29,188 nt of DNA, from positions 1-29,188 of the forward strand of contig JBOFCO010000161.1 in NCBI GenBank assembly GCA_051646105.1, in the 5' to 3' direction. This DNA is from JBOFCO01 sp051646105 (lineage in GTDB: Bacteria; Pseudomonadota; Alphaproteobacteria; Rhodobacterales; Rhodobacteraceae). The position numbers and the translations under genes are program-made. How positions within the stretch are numbered: the stretch's first letter is position 1; every line of letters begins with the position of its first letter. Below the pieces are notes generated by a model. That model was not told where the DNA came from. It worked only from the letters and a program-made list of their open reading frames with translations, and made no database searches. Below, one piece after another: positions 21,611 through 29,188 of the stretch.

Positions 21611-22717
21611 ATGCCCGTCGCCCTTGAACGCCAGCGCGTTGCCTATCTGGTCGAGCCGCGCTTTACCGGCGGCACCTCTTCGGCGGTAGCGCAGGAACTG
21701 GCCAGCGTCGCGGGGCTGGCGCAGATCAGCGTACACAAAATCCAGTCAGGCATGTTCCGCGGGGAACACATCGCACCCGTTCTTGCCGATGCGCTACGAA
21801 CCCTGCGCCTGCCGTTTGATCACAGCGCCGCCCCGATCTCTGCGGATGTGATCGTGGTGCAGAACCTGTCGCTTTACCGCCGCCCGCCAAGGGTGGAGCG
21901 TCGATTGTTCTGCCGCCATCTTGTCGCTGTGGCACATGAAAACTTTCTGCGACCAACGCCGCGCCCAGGCGGATCATATGAAGGCGATGCGGATTGGGGA
22001 CCGGAGGCCTTTGATGTGGCGGGCGCACTGGACCGGATCGCCGCCAGCACCGTGGCGCACCGGCTGACCATTGCCCCCATATCCAGCGTCAACAGGCAGT
22101 CAGTGGAAACCTGGGCCGGGCGTCACGGCCTGCCCGAAGGGTGGCAGATCGCGCCGCATGACTGGCAGAACATCTGCAATTTCACGCTTCGCCCCGCGAC
22201 CGCAAATCCGCGCGACCGGCGCGGGCGGCACTCTCGCCCCGGTCCGGAAAAGTTTCCGCCCCTGGATGTGCTTGACCGGCTTTTTCCCGATACGGCAGAT
22301 GCGAACATCATCCTTGGTGCTGGCGATGCCGTTCTGGCCGCTGCCGTGGATCGACCGCACTGGCAGGCTGTTCCTTTCGGCGGGCTTGCCGTCGACGCCT
22401 TTCTGGAACAGGTGGATTTCCTGATTCACTACACCGCCCCGACATGGCGGGAAAGTTTCGGGCGCGCGATCGCCGAAGGGCTGGCCGCAGGCAAGGTCGT
22501 GTTGACCGATCCGGCCACAGCCCGCACCTTTGGCGACGGCGTCATCGCCGCAACACCCGACAGGGTTGATGCGATCATTCAGCGGTTGATTGCCGATCCG
22601 CGACGCTATCGTGATCAGGTCGGGCGCGGACAGCTTGCCTTGCAGCGATTTTCAGAAGATGCCTTTCGTCAAAGCTTTTCCCGGCTGGTGCGGGAAGGGA
22701 CGGGGGCCTTGGCATGA
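21611..22717 (+). CDS. GT4-like glycosyltransferase
   Basis: A 368-residue protein with the two-half layout of GT-B glycosyltransferases. The N-terminal half opens VAYLVEPRFTGGTSSAVAQELA, the Gly-rich acceptor loop of the fold. The C-terminal half has FLIHYTAPTWRESFGRAIAEGLAAGKVVLTD (about 273-303), which matches the conserved nucleotide-sugar-binding 'E-FG---EA-A-G-PV--S' signature of family GT4. The segment just after the middle is more divergent than usual and lacks the typical G-G--K/R phosphate loop, so activity is probable but not certain. ATG 21611 is preferred to TTG 21593; neither has a strong ribosome site and coupling is likely. Its stop overlaps the next start (ATGA, 22714-22717). 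Confidence 0.7.
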   Translation: MPVALERQRVAYLVEPRFTGGTSSAVAQELASVAGLAQISVHKIQSGMFRGEHIAPVLADALRTLRLPFDHSAAPISADVIVVQNLSLYRRPPRVERRLFCRHLVAVAHENFLRPTPRPGGSYEGDADWGPEAFDVAGALDRIAASTVAHRLTIAPISSVNRQSVETWAGRHGLPEGWQIAPHDWQNICNFTLRPATANPRDRRGRHSRPGPEKFPPLDVLDRLFPDTADANIILGAGDAVLAAAVDRPHWQAVPFGGLAVDAFLEQVDFLIHYTAPTWRESFGRAIAEGLAAGKVVLTDPATARTFGDGVIAATPDRVDAIIQRLIADPRRYRDQVGRGQLALQRFSEDAFRQSFSRLVREGTGALA

Positions 22718-24855
22718 TCCTGATCGAAGCGGTGGGCGAAGGTCGCCGGGCGCTTGAGGCGCGTCTGATCCTTGTGGCACAGCTTGCGGCGCGGGGGTAT
22801 CATGCCGTGATCGACGGCAGGCGCGTCGCGCCGGACGCGCGCCGGGGACTGGTCTATGAGGCAACACGATATGCCCTTGATCCGCAGGATATTTCCGCCG
22901 ACGCGATGATCCTTCTGGGGGCCGAGCGTCTGTCACTTGCGGCGCTGGAACCGCTGCTGGACGCGCCTCTGCGCCCCGATACCCGGATAATCGCCATAGG
23001 CCGGTTTGCAAACCGACAGGATCAGGTCAGCGTTACCTCGCGCATCGCCCATGCCTTTCACCGGGAACCGGATCTGGTCGACCTGTCGGCGTTGCTGCTG
23101 CGGCCGCTGGTTACGGATACCCTGGCACCGCCGATGGTCTTGTCCGTTCCGCCAGTGCCGCCCGCAGCGCTGCCGCGTTTGGGGATTGTTGTTGCAGAAA
23201 ATACCGAAGTCACCCCGGATTTCCTGCGGCAGATTGAAATGCTGCATCATCAGCGCCGCGTCAGGGTGGCCCTGCTTGGTGACAGCCGTCTGCGCGACCG
23301 CCTGAACGAGGCGCGCCGGACGGGTGCAGACCTCATCGAATGGGGGGAACTGTCGCCCCTGATGCTTGCCCGGCGGTTTGACATCCTCTGGACCGATGGG
23401 CCGGCTGGCCCTGCGTCAGGGGAAACCAACGGCAATGGCAAGGCGGCGGGCAACACGCCTGACGGGGCAGCCGCCGATGCCGCACCAGCCATCCCGGAAT
23501 CCCTTGCCGCGCTGATCATGGCAATGCTGGGGGCGGGACGTATCGTGATCGATGCCACGGCCACTGAAATTCTTGCGCAAAGCGGCGCGCCGGTGCTGCG
23601 CGGCCCTGTCAGCCTTGCCGCGCTGTCGGCCTATCTGGATACGACGGTTCTGCCCGCCCTCGGCCATATCACGGCGCAGGTTCGGGAAAGCCACTGGCTT
23701 TCGATGTGTGGCTTCGAACGGTTGGAGGAACTGCTGAACCTGCCGGCGCCTGCACCTTTGCCCGCAGCGCTCACGAACGCATCGGAACCGCGTGCCATCT
23801 TCATGCCGACAAACGGCGTCGGCCTTGGCCACGCGCAACGCACATCGGTCATAGCGGCCGAGATGGGCATCCGTGACCGGACGGTCTTTGCCGCGTTCCC
23901 GTCCTGCCTGCCAATGATTGCTGCACGCGGCTTTGCCGCCATGCCGTTGGTCGCGAAATCCCCCACGCATCCCGGACCGTCAGACAATGACCTGCTGAAC
24001 TATATCCGTCTGTCCCGCCTTGCCCGCCCCGGCGATACGTTCGTGTTTGACGGGGGCTATATCTTTGATTCCGTCTGGCGGGTGCTGCATGAACGCAACT
24101 TGCGCGGTATCTGGATCCGGCGCGGGTTGTGGAAGCCGGAACAGATCGGCCGCCCGAACCAGCGCCGCGAAACCGCTTTCGAGCGGGTGATCGTTCCGGG
24201 CGAGGCGTTTGACGAACTGAATGACCCGATCAGCTTTGGCCCGCATGTCCATGCCGTTGGCCCGGTGGTGCAGCCGTGGCAGGGCGACCGCCCGGCGCTG
24301 CGTGCGAAACTTGCCGAAGCAACCGGCCTGTCCTTTCAGCGGCTTGTCGTGACAATGCTCGGGGCGGGCGTTGTGGCCGACCGCGCCGCACAACTGCAAT
24401 CGCTGGCTGTGGCTCTGGACCGGCGCAGCGATGTGCTGCACCTGATCGTGATCTGGCCGGGTGCCGTCGTGCAGGCCGGGCTTCACGGCTTTGCCCGCAC
24501 CCGTCTGGTGCAGACACGCGACGCCGCAGGGTTGATGGTGGCCGCCGATCTGGCCGTGTCTGCGGTGGGATACAATTCCTTTCACGAAGCGATGTACAAC
24601 CGTGTTCCCACGATCTTCGTGCCGCAGATTGCATCGATGATGGACGATCAGGCGCGGCGGGCGCGGGCGGCCGTGGATCGCGGGCTGGCGCTGATGGTTG
24701 CCCCCAGCGATCTGCTGTCACTGCGCAGAAACCTGGACACCTGTCTTGACGGGGATGGTCCCGAAAGGATGCGGGCCTCGCTCGCGCGGGCGGATCTGCC
24801 TGCGACGGGCACGGCGGCGGCTGCCCGCCTGATCCGCGAGGTGATGGAACGATGA
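22714..24855 (+). CDS. Large two-part glycosyltransferase-like protein (MurG-like C-terminal half)
   Basis: A 713-residue soluble protein. Residues 1-350 form an unknown region with alternating strands and helices (starting ILIEAVGEGRRALEARL), itself resembling a degenerate GT-B protein, with a Gly/Ala-rich insertion near 233-255. Residues of about 358-713 resemble MurG/GT28 enzymes: GVGLGHAQRTSVIA (about 370-383) is the N-terminal Gly-rich loop, LVVTMLGAG the start of the second half, and GYNSFHEAMYNRVPTIFVP (about 617-635) the donor-sugar site. It would transfer a sugar from a nucleotide donor at the inner face of the membrane. It overlaps both neighbours by ATGA, so the three are translated together. 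The presence of a second, GT-like half fused in front is unusual. Confidence 0.7.
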   Translation: MILIEAVGEGRRALEARLILVAQLAARGYHAVIDGRRVAPDARRGLVYEATRYALDPQDISADAMILLGAERLSLAALEPLLDAPLRPDTRIIAIGRFANRQDQVSVTSRIAHAFHREPDLVDLSALLLRPLVTDTLAPPMVLSVPPVPPAALPRLGIVVAENTEVTPDFLRQIEMLHHQRRVRVALLGDSRLRDRLNEARRTGADLIEWGELSPLMLARRFDILWTDGPAGPASGETNGNGKAAGNTPDGAAADAAPAIPESLAALIMAMLGAGRIVIDATATEILAQSGAPVLRGPVSLAALSAYLDTTVLPALGHITAQVRESHWLSMCGFERLEELLNLPAPAPLPAALTNASEPRAIFMPTNGVGLGHAQRTSVIAAEMGIRDRTVFAAFPSCLPMIAARGFAAMPLVAKSPTHPGPSDNDLLNYIRLSRLARPGDTFVFDGGYIFDSVWRVLHERNLRGIWIRRGLWKPEQIGRPNQRRETAFERVIVPGEAFDELNDPISFGPHVHAVGPVVQPWQGDRPALRAKLAEATGLSFQRLVVTMLGAGVVADRAAQLQSLAVALDRRSDVLHLIVIWPGAVVQAGLHGFARTRLVQTRDAAGLMVAADLAVSAVGYNSFHEAMYNRVPTIFVPQIASMMDDQARRARAAVDRGLALMVAPSDLLSLRRNLDTCLDGDGPERMRASLARADLPATGTAAAARLIREVMER

Positions 24856-25277
24856 GCGATATCAACTGGCTGACAGTCCTTTCCCGGATCACACCGCAGG
24901 CGCCCATCGATCTGGACGATGAAAGCAACGCCGCCCCCGCACCGGTCATCGATCCCGGTCAGGATGGCCCGCCACCCTCCACCGCGCTTTGGTCCCGCGA
25001 TGAAACCTCTGCCCCTGCGGTGGGCATCCGGGTGACCACTCCGGTGGCCGATCCGATGGATCTGGCGCAAAGACTGGCCGCCGCCTCGGTAGAACGCGGA
25101 ATCTATCCGGTGATCCTGTCGACCCTGCCGCGTTGCGGTCTGGAACGATTCGGTTTCCGTGTAGAGCGGTTGCTGGCGGGGGATGCGGTGACGCTGGCCC
25201 GACAAGAGGCCGAATTGGCCAAGTTCTGGAATTTTGCCATCGTCGTCGATGCCGCCGATATCGGGGTGTTTCGTTAG
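24852..25277 (+). CDS. Orphan protein at the end of the envelope operon
   Basis: I do not recognise this 141-residue protein. It has no signal peptide or membrane helix. Residues 1-60 are polar and Pro/Asp-rich, probably flexible; residues 60-141 look folded, with a helix (DPMDLAQRLAAASVERG), a strand (YPVILST), a Gly/Arg-rich segment around CGLERFGFRVERLL and an acidic end. Its ATG overlaps the stop of the large glycosyltransferase gene (ATGA, 24852-24855), so it is made in step with it and may be its partner. Codon use and reading-frame length support a real gene. Confidence 0.7.
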   Translation: MSDINWLTVLSRITPQAPIDLDDESNAAPAPVIDPGQDGPPPSTALWSRDETSAPAVGIRVTTPVADPMDLAQRLAAASVERGIYPVILSTLPRCGLERFGFRVERLLAGDAVTLARQEAELAKFWNFAIVVDAADIGVFR

Positions 25278-25328
25278 CCCTGCGCCGATTGCGACACCGT
25301 CCGTCGCTAATCTGATCTCTGCCCGCAG

Positions 25329-25341
25329 GATCATCGTGATC
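25329..25341. promoter_or_regulatory. Short palindrome GATCA-TCG-TGATC before the GMC gene
   Basis: A perfect inverted repeat with five-base arms and three-base spacer lies 23 bases before the GMC oxidoreductase start, within the 87-base gap after the envelope operon. It could be an operator, for example for a TetR- or MarR-type regulator, but it is short and unsupported by a clear promoter. Confidence 0.25.
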
Positions 25342-25364
25342 ATGCACCAGCGGGGTAGATGATC

Positions 25365-27053
25365 ATGGGCGCTGGCCAAGAAAACACGGAACCGGCATCG
25401 CGCGCCACCGACAATGGTTTGGTCGGGGGGCAGTCCGATCTGTTTGATTTCATCATCGTCGGGGCGGGGTCGGCGGGATGCGTTCTGGCGGAAAGGCTGA
25501 CCCGCAGCGGCCGTCACAGCGTTCTGCTGCTCGAAGCAGGTGGAAGCGACCGGCGTTTCTTCATTCAGATGCCGCTCGGCTATGGCAAGCTGTTCTACGA
25601 CCCTGCGGTGAACTGGCTGTACCGCACCGAACCCGATCCCGGCCTGATGGGCGCGCGGGATCATTGGCCACGGGGCAGGGTTCTGGGCGGATCGTCCTCG
25701 ATCAACGCGATGGTCTGGATACGCGGCCACCCCACCGACTATGACGACTGGGAAGCCATCGCCGGGCCAGGCTGGGGCTGGCAGGCCGCATTGGCAGCCT
25801 ATCGTGCGATCGAGGACAACGAGGCAGGCGCGGACGACTGGCGGGGCAGGGGTGGCCCGCTGTTCATTTCGGCCAATCGGCGCGACATCCATCCTCTGAC
25901 CCGCGCCTTTCTTGAATCGGCCCGCACCGCCGGATTGCCGGAAACTGCCGATTTCAACGGACCCTCGCAGGAAGGCGTCGGCATCTATCAGATGACGATC
26001 AGCGGCGGGCGGCGCAATTCGGCGGCACGGGCCTTTCTGCGCCCGGCGATGCGCAGGGCAAACCTTGTGGTGCGCACGGGGGCACAGGTCGCGCGGGTGC
26101 TGTTCGACGGGCACCAGGCAACGGGCGTTGAACTGCGCGAAAGTGGGCGCATGTTTCAGGCGCAAGCGCGGCGAGAGGTGATCCTTGCGGCGGGCGCCGT
26201 CAACAGCCCGCAACTTCTGATGCTGTCCGGCATCGGTCCTGCGGCGCATCTGCGCGACATGGGCATCGGGGTGCTTGTCGACAATCCGAATGTCGGCGCG
26301 CATCTGACGGACCATCAGGGGCTGAACTACACATGGCAGATGACGGTGCCGACACTGAACCAGCGCCTGCGCCCCTGGTGGGGCAAGGCGCTGGCGGGGG
26401 CGGACTGGCTGCTGCGCGGGCGTGGTCCGCTGGCAAGCTCGATCAATCATGCCGGCGGGTTCTTCCGCACAAGACCCGATCTGTCGCGACCGAACATGCA
26501 GCTTTACATGCAGGCGTTTTCAACCCTGATCCCGCGCGAAGGCGAACGCCCGGTGCTGACGCCGGACCCGTTTCCGGGCCTGTCTCTGGGCCTGTCGAAT
26601 TGCCGCCCGACCAGCCGGGGCCATATCCGGCTGAAAGGCCCCGATCCCTTCGCTCATCCCGCGATCACCGCCAATGCCTATGCGACGGAAGAGGACGTGA
26701 CCGAGATGCTGGCGGCGGTAAAATTCCTGCGCCGCATCGCCGCGCAAGCCCCTTTGCGGGACTACATTGCGGAAGAACTGCGCCCCGGCCTGTCGATACA
26801 GGACGATGCCGCCCTGATTGATGATTTCCGCAGCCGGTCCGGCACGGTCTATCACCCGTCGTGCACCGCACGCATGGGAAGCGATCCCGCGACAAGCGTC
26901 GTTGATCCCGATCTGAATGTACATGGCGTTACGGGATTGCGGGTTTGCGATGCTTCGGTCTTTCCCACACTGATCGGCGGCAACACCAACGCTCCTGCGA
27001 TCCTGACCGGCTGGCTGGGTGCGGAAAGACTCCTTGGCAGCACTCCCGCCTAG
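25365..27053 (+). CDS. GMC-family FAD oxidoreductase (choline dehydrogenase-like)
   Basis: A flavoprotein of about 562 residues. The dinucleotide loop is FIIVGAGSAGCVLAERL, the first GMC signature is GRVLGGSSSINAMVWIRG, and the second is GAVNSPQLLMLSGIGP. The active-site His is in VYHPSCTARMG, and the second residue is Asn in GGNTNAPAI, the His-Asn pair seen in choline dehydrogenases and other alcohol dehydrogenases of the family. It oxidises a primary alcohol, donating electrons to the respiratory chain or oxygen. Bacterial GMC proteins of this branch are often called BetA, but no betaine-aldehyde dehydrogenase or choline regulator is present, so another alcohol is just as likely. ATG 25365 is preferred to ATG 25359 by spacing from GGGG. 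It overlaps the converging creatininase gene by four bases. Confidence 0.92.
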   Translation: MGAGQENTEPASRATDNGLVGGQSDLFDFIIVGAGSAGCVLAERLTRSGRHSVLLLEAGGSDRRFFIQMPLGYGKLFYDPAVNWLYRTEPDPGLMGARDHWPRGRVLGGSSSINAMVWIRGHPTDYDDWEAIAGPGWGWQAALAAYRAIEDNEAGADDWRGRGGPLFISANRRDIHPLTRAFLESARTAGLPETADFNGPSQEGVGIYQMTISGGRRNSAARAFLRPAMRRANLVVRTGAQVARVLFDGHQATGVELRESGRMFQAQARREVILAAGAVNSPQLLMLSGIGPAAHLRDMGIGVLVDNPNVGAHLTDHQGLNYTWQMTVPTLNQRLRPWWGKALAGADWLLRGRGPLASSINHAGGFFRTRPDLSRPNMQLYMQAFSTLIPREGERPVLTPDPFPGLSLGLSNCRPTSRGHIRLKGPDPFAHPAITANAYATEEDVTEMLAAVKFLRRIAAQAPLRDYIAEELRPGLSIQDDAALIDDFRSRSGTVYHPSCTARMGSDPATSVVDPDLNVHGVTGLRVCDASVFPTLIGGNTNAPAILTGWLGAERLLGSTPA

Positions 27054-27853
27054 ATAGATCCCGAAACTGGCCCGGTGACCGGTCCATAGCCGTCAAGCGA
27101 CAGATCGCGCAATTGCCGCAGCAGCGCGATGAAGCCCGCCACCTGATGCGCGCAGGTCGCCGCCCCCTTTGCCGCCGTCGCCAGATGCGCCTCGCCCACC
27201 ACGCCATCGGGGTTCAGATCGGATGCCGTCCAACCCAGAGAGATTGGCCCCACCGGGGGAATCGGCGCCGTTTCTGCCGCCGACCTGAAATCGCGAGCCT
27301 GCGTCATATCCACTGTTTCCGGCCGGAAATGCAGCATGAGCGAGGTTTCGACATCGCCGCCATGGATACCGAACCGGCTTTCCTGATCGGAATACATGCC
27401 TGCGGGGTGGCCGAAACTGCCCCATTGGCATTTGACCGCCTGCATCCCGGCCTGCACGCGCAATTCCCGCGACAGGATCGAGATCAGATCAAGATTGCCG
27501 CCGTGGCTGTTGACGATGGCGATCTTGCGCAGCCCCGCGCGCGCCGCGGACAGCCCGATTTCCACCCAGGCGCGCAGCGCAGTTTCCGCGGTGAGCGTCA
27601 GCGTGCCCCGCGCCCACAGATGCTCGTTCGACTTGCCGACCGCCTGAACCGGCAGAACCAGCAGCTCAAGATCGTCTGGGCAGTCGGCCCGCAACCTGTC
27701 CAGCATCCCTTCTGCGATCAGTGTGTCGGTGCCCACGGGCAGGTGCGGCCCGTGCTGCTCAATCGCACAGGTCGGCAACACGGCGATGGTTCGGGCCGGA
27801 TCAAGCGCGACAAACTCCGGGGCGCGCAGATCGGCCCATTTGCGACAGGTCAT
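27050..27853 (-). CDS. Creatininase-family amidohydrolase
   Basis: A 267-residue zinc/manganese hydrolase of the creatininase family. The metal ligands fit the family pattern: E32 and H34 in IEQHGPHLPVGTD, D43, H114 in VNSHGGN, and the HGGDVETS segment with H161 and E166. Relatives hydrolyse cyclic or linear amides: creatinine, FAPy (deazaflavin/riboflavin synthesis) or mycofactocin peptide. The start ATG 27853 is set by GGAAGG six bases upstream and by the ATGA overlap with the flavodoxin-fold gene (27850-27853); an upstream reading-frame extension is not coding. It is last in a three-gene operon with oxidases, which suggests a catabolic step that opens an amide bond. The specific substrate is not readable. 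Confidence 0.88.
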   Translation of the reverse strand: MTCRKWADLRAPEFVALDPARTIAVLPTCAIEQHGPHLPVGTDTLIAEGMLDRLRADCPDDLELLVLPVQAVGKSNEHLWARGTLTLTAETALRAWVEIGLSAARAGLRKIAIVNSHGGNLDLISILSRELRVQAGMQAVKCQWGSFGHPAGMYSDQESRFGIHGGDVETSLMLHFRPETVDMTQARDFRSAAETAPIPPVGPISLGWTASDLNPDGVVGEAHLATAAKGAATCAHQVAGFIALLRQLRDLSLDGYGPVTGPVSGSI

Positions 27854-28485
27854 ACCGGCCCTTCCTTTCCGACGGGCGTGGCGCGCATCGGCCCCGTCAG
27901 CCGGTCCATCCGTTCGGCAATCTTGCGCAGATGCGCGGCGCGGCTTTCGGCTGTGGAACTGTCCATCAGGTAATGCGCAGCAAATACGCGGCGCGATCCA
28001 CGCGGCAAAAGCCAGCCCACGCCCCGCATCAGTGTCCGCCTTCCCGGTGCACCGATGGCTGTAGTAAGCCACCAGCTTGCCCCGCAGGTGGTGAATACGC
28101 CAAGCCTGCGGACGTGACCAAGGCCCGGGCGGATCACTTCGCCCGGTGCTTTCGGCATGAAAAAGGCCACGTCCGGCAGAAACACGCGATCCAGCCACCC
28201 TTTCAGCATCGCGGGCAGCCCGTACCACCATGTCGGATAGACAAAGATCAGCGTATCGGCCCAAAGCACATCGTCGACCTCGCCGGAAAGCCACTTGCGA
28301 TTTTCGGGGCAGCTCAGATAGCCGGCATGTTCTTCCGCCTCCATCAGCGGCTGGAACCCGCGCGCATAAAGGTCATGCAATCTCACTTCCGCCCCCGCGA
28401 TGTTCAACCTCTCAAGCACCACATCGCGCACCGCCGCGGTAAAGCTGTCGGCTCGGGGGTGGCAATAGATGACCAGCGCCCGCAT
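27850..28485 (-). CDS. Flavodoxin-fold NAD(P)H oxidoreductase
   Basis: A protein of 211 residues of the Flavodoxin_2 (PF02525) family, related to NQO1, MdaB and KefF. LVIYCHPRADSFTAAV (about residues 4-19) is the FMN-phosphate loop, and FVYPTWWYGLPAMLKGWLDRV (about 80-100) is the conserved flavin-binding segment. It would reduce quinones or similar acceptors with NAD(P)H in two-electron steps. The start ATG 28485 overlaps the TGA of the FAD oxidase gene by one base (TGATG); a GTG at 28488 lies closer to GGAG but is less likely. Overlaps on both sides show co-translation with the oxidase and the creatininase. A redox role in the same catabolic pathway is likely. Confidence 0.88.
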   Translation of the reverse strand: MRALVIYCHPRADSFTAAVRDVVLERLNIAGAEVRLHDLYARGFQPLMEAEEHAGYLSCPENRKWLSGEVDDVLWADTLIFVYPTWWYGLPAMLKGWLDRVFLPDVAFFMPKAPGEVIRPGLGHVRRLGVFTTCGASWWLTTAIGAPGRRTLMRGVGWLLPRGSRRVFAAHYLMDSSTAESRAAHLRKIAERMDRLTGPMRATPVGKEGPV

Positions 28486-29188
28486 CACTCCGGTCGCCTC
28501 ATGCCGGGATAGGAATAGATGCGATCATAGCGCCAATCCGGATCATCCCAGGCAATCATCTTGCCGGGGTTGAGCAGCCCCTTGGGATCGGCTTCGCGCT
28601 TGAATTCCAGCTGGCGGACGTCGACGCTTTGCCGCCCGCCTTCTTCCAGCGTGTAGCGGTGGGGATTGAAGATCATGCAGCCGAATTCTTCGTGTCTGCG
28701 AATGATGTGATCCAGCCGCGCCTCGGTGGTGAATTTCACGATGGACAGCCCGGCCATCATCGTGCGGCCGCCTTCCTGCATCACCTCCAGATGTTGCAGC
28801 ACCTCGCCGCCGAATTCAGCGCGCACCGCTTCGATCCTGTCCAGATAGCCGTCGCCCGCATAGCGCACCTGCAGATAGGTGACCGAGGGGTCCACCTTCA
28901 GCGCGCGCAGGGTGGTGTGGTTCCAGCCGTATTCAAACACCGGGCCGGGATCGCGCGCCCAGTCGTGGGCATCGGAGCGGTAAATCAGTTTGGCCCCCGG
29001 ATGCCGGGAGAGGAAAGTCAAAAAACCATCCATCGCATGGGGTGCTACCATCAGCGCAAGCAGCGACTGACCGGCGGCAAGATGCGGGGCGACACGCTGG
29101 AAATAATCCTGTCCGATGGGCGGCTCGAACACCGTCACCAGCTTCTTCAGAATGCCGGTTTCGTTCCCCAGGGCGTCCGCAAAACGGG
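28485..29188 (-). CDS. FAD-linked oxidase, C-terminal part (cut by the right edge)
   Basis: The last 234 residues of a flavoprotein; the reading frame stays open to the right edge (ADALGNETGILKKL precedes the first internal GTG), so the start is outside the window. The C-terminal features match the FAD-binding PCMH oxidase superfamily (glycolate oxidase GlcD, D-lactate dehydrogenase, vanillyl-alcohol oxidase): the cap-domain beta strands, then HRYTLEEGG, LEFKREADPKGLLNPGKMIAW, where 'DP-GLLNPGK' is the family's end signature. Probably it oxidises a hydroxy acid or alcohol. It is the first visible gene of the operon with the flavodoxin-fold protein (one-base overlap) and the creatininase. Confidence 0.88.
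   Translation of the reverse strand, partial: RFADALGNETGILKKLVTVFEPPIGQDYFQRVAPHLAAGQSLLALMVAPHAMDGFLTFLSRHPGAKLIYRSDAHDWARDPGPVFEYGWNHTTLRALKVDPSVTYLQVRYAGDGYLDRIEAVRAEFGGEVLQHLEVMQEGGRTMMAGLSIVKFTTEARLDHIIRRHEEFGCMIFNPHRYTLEEGGRQSVDVRQLEFKREADPKGLLNPGKMIAWDDPDWRYDRIYSYPGMRRPE

Noticed and set aside
27854..28294. Upstream extension of the creatininase reading frame
   Set aside because: It overlaps the flavodoxin-fold gene in another frame; the ATGA overlap and GGAAGG site fix the start at 27853.

Overview
The window looks like a chromosomal segment of a GC-rich alphaproteobacterium, most likely a member of Rhodobacterales (Paracoccus/Rhodobacter-like). This rests on base composition, codon use and gene content: a corrinoid-linked methyl-tetrahydrofolate operon with a 'virulence factor' (PF13769-like) protein, a proteobacterial-type glucokinase and an AglR-like LacI regulator. 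No database search was possible, so the taxon is an inference. No tRNA, rRNA, CRISPR, insertion sequence or phage gene was seen.

Layout. (1) 1-4028, minus strand: a one-carbon operon reading PF13769-like protein > MetF-like methylenetetrahydrofolate reductase > methyltetrahydrofolate:corrinoid methyltransferase > cupin > LtrA-like membrane protein, followed by the first codons of another gene cut by the left edge. (2) 4228-8084, plus: a stand-alone ABC/SMC-type ATPase, then Ppx/GppA phosphatase, rlmE and a mutarotase-like protein; the last two overlap by ATGA. (3) 8126-10180, minus: a LacI-family regulator followed by glucokinase, with a promoter bracketed by two LacI-type operators. (4) 10370-12877, plus: a TehA/SLAC1-type transporter and guaB. 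(5) 12896-18636: an accessory-looking block with a vanadium-haloperoxidase/PAP2-fold protein bearing nine Gly-Thr-Gln repeats at its N-terminus, a divergent SARP-like regulator with TPRs, a small coiled-coil protein, and a large leaderless subtilisin-like protease. A strong hairpin lies between the last two. (6) 18978-25277, plus: a five-gene, partly overlapping operon for an undescribed envelope or glycan function. It encodes a single-pass membrane protein with a LytR_C-like end, a small exported protein, two glycosyltransferase-like proteins and an orphan. (7) 25365-27053, plus: a GMC (choline dehydrogenase-like) oxidoreductase. (8) 27050-29188, minus: FAD-linked oxidase (cut by the right edge) > flavodoxin-fold NAD(P)H oxidoreductase > creatininase-family amidohydrolase, a tightly coupled catabolic-looking operon.

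How the genes fit together. Block 1 carries methyl groups between tetrahydrofolate and a corrinoid protein and oxidises them to methylene-tetrahydrofolate, probably serving demethylation of a methylated compound whose methyltransferase lies outside the window. Block 3 is sugar phosphorylation under autoregulated control. Blocks 2 and 4 are mainly housekeeping (rRNA methylation, polyphosphate/ppGpp metabolism, GMP synthesis). Blocks 5 and 6 are the least understood and the best places to look for an undescribed system.
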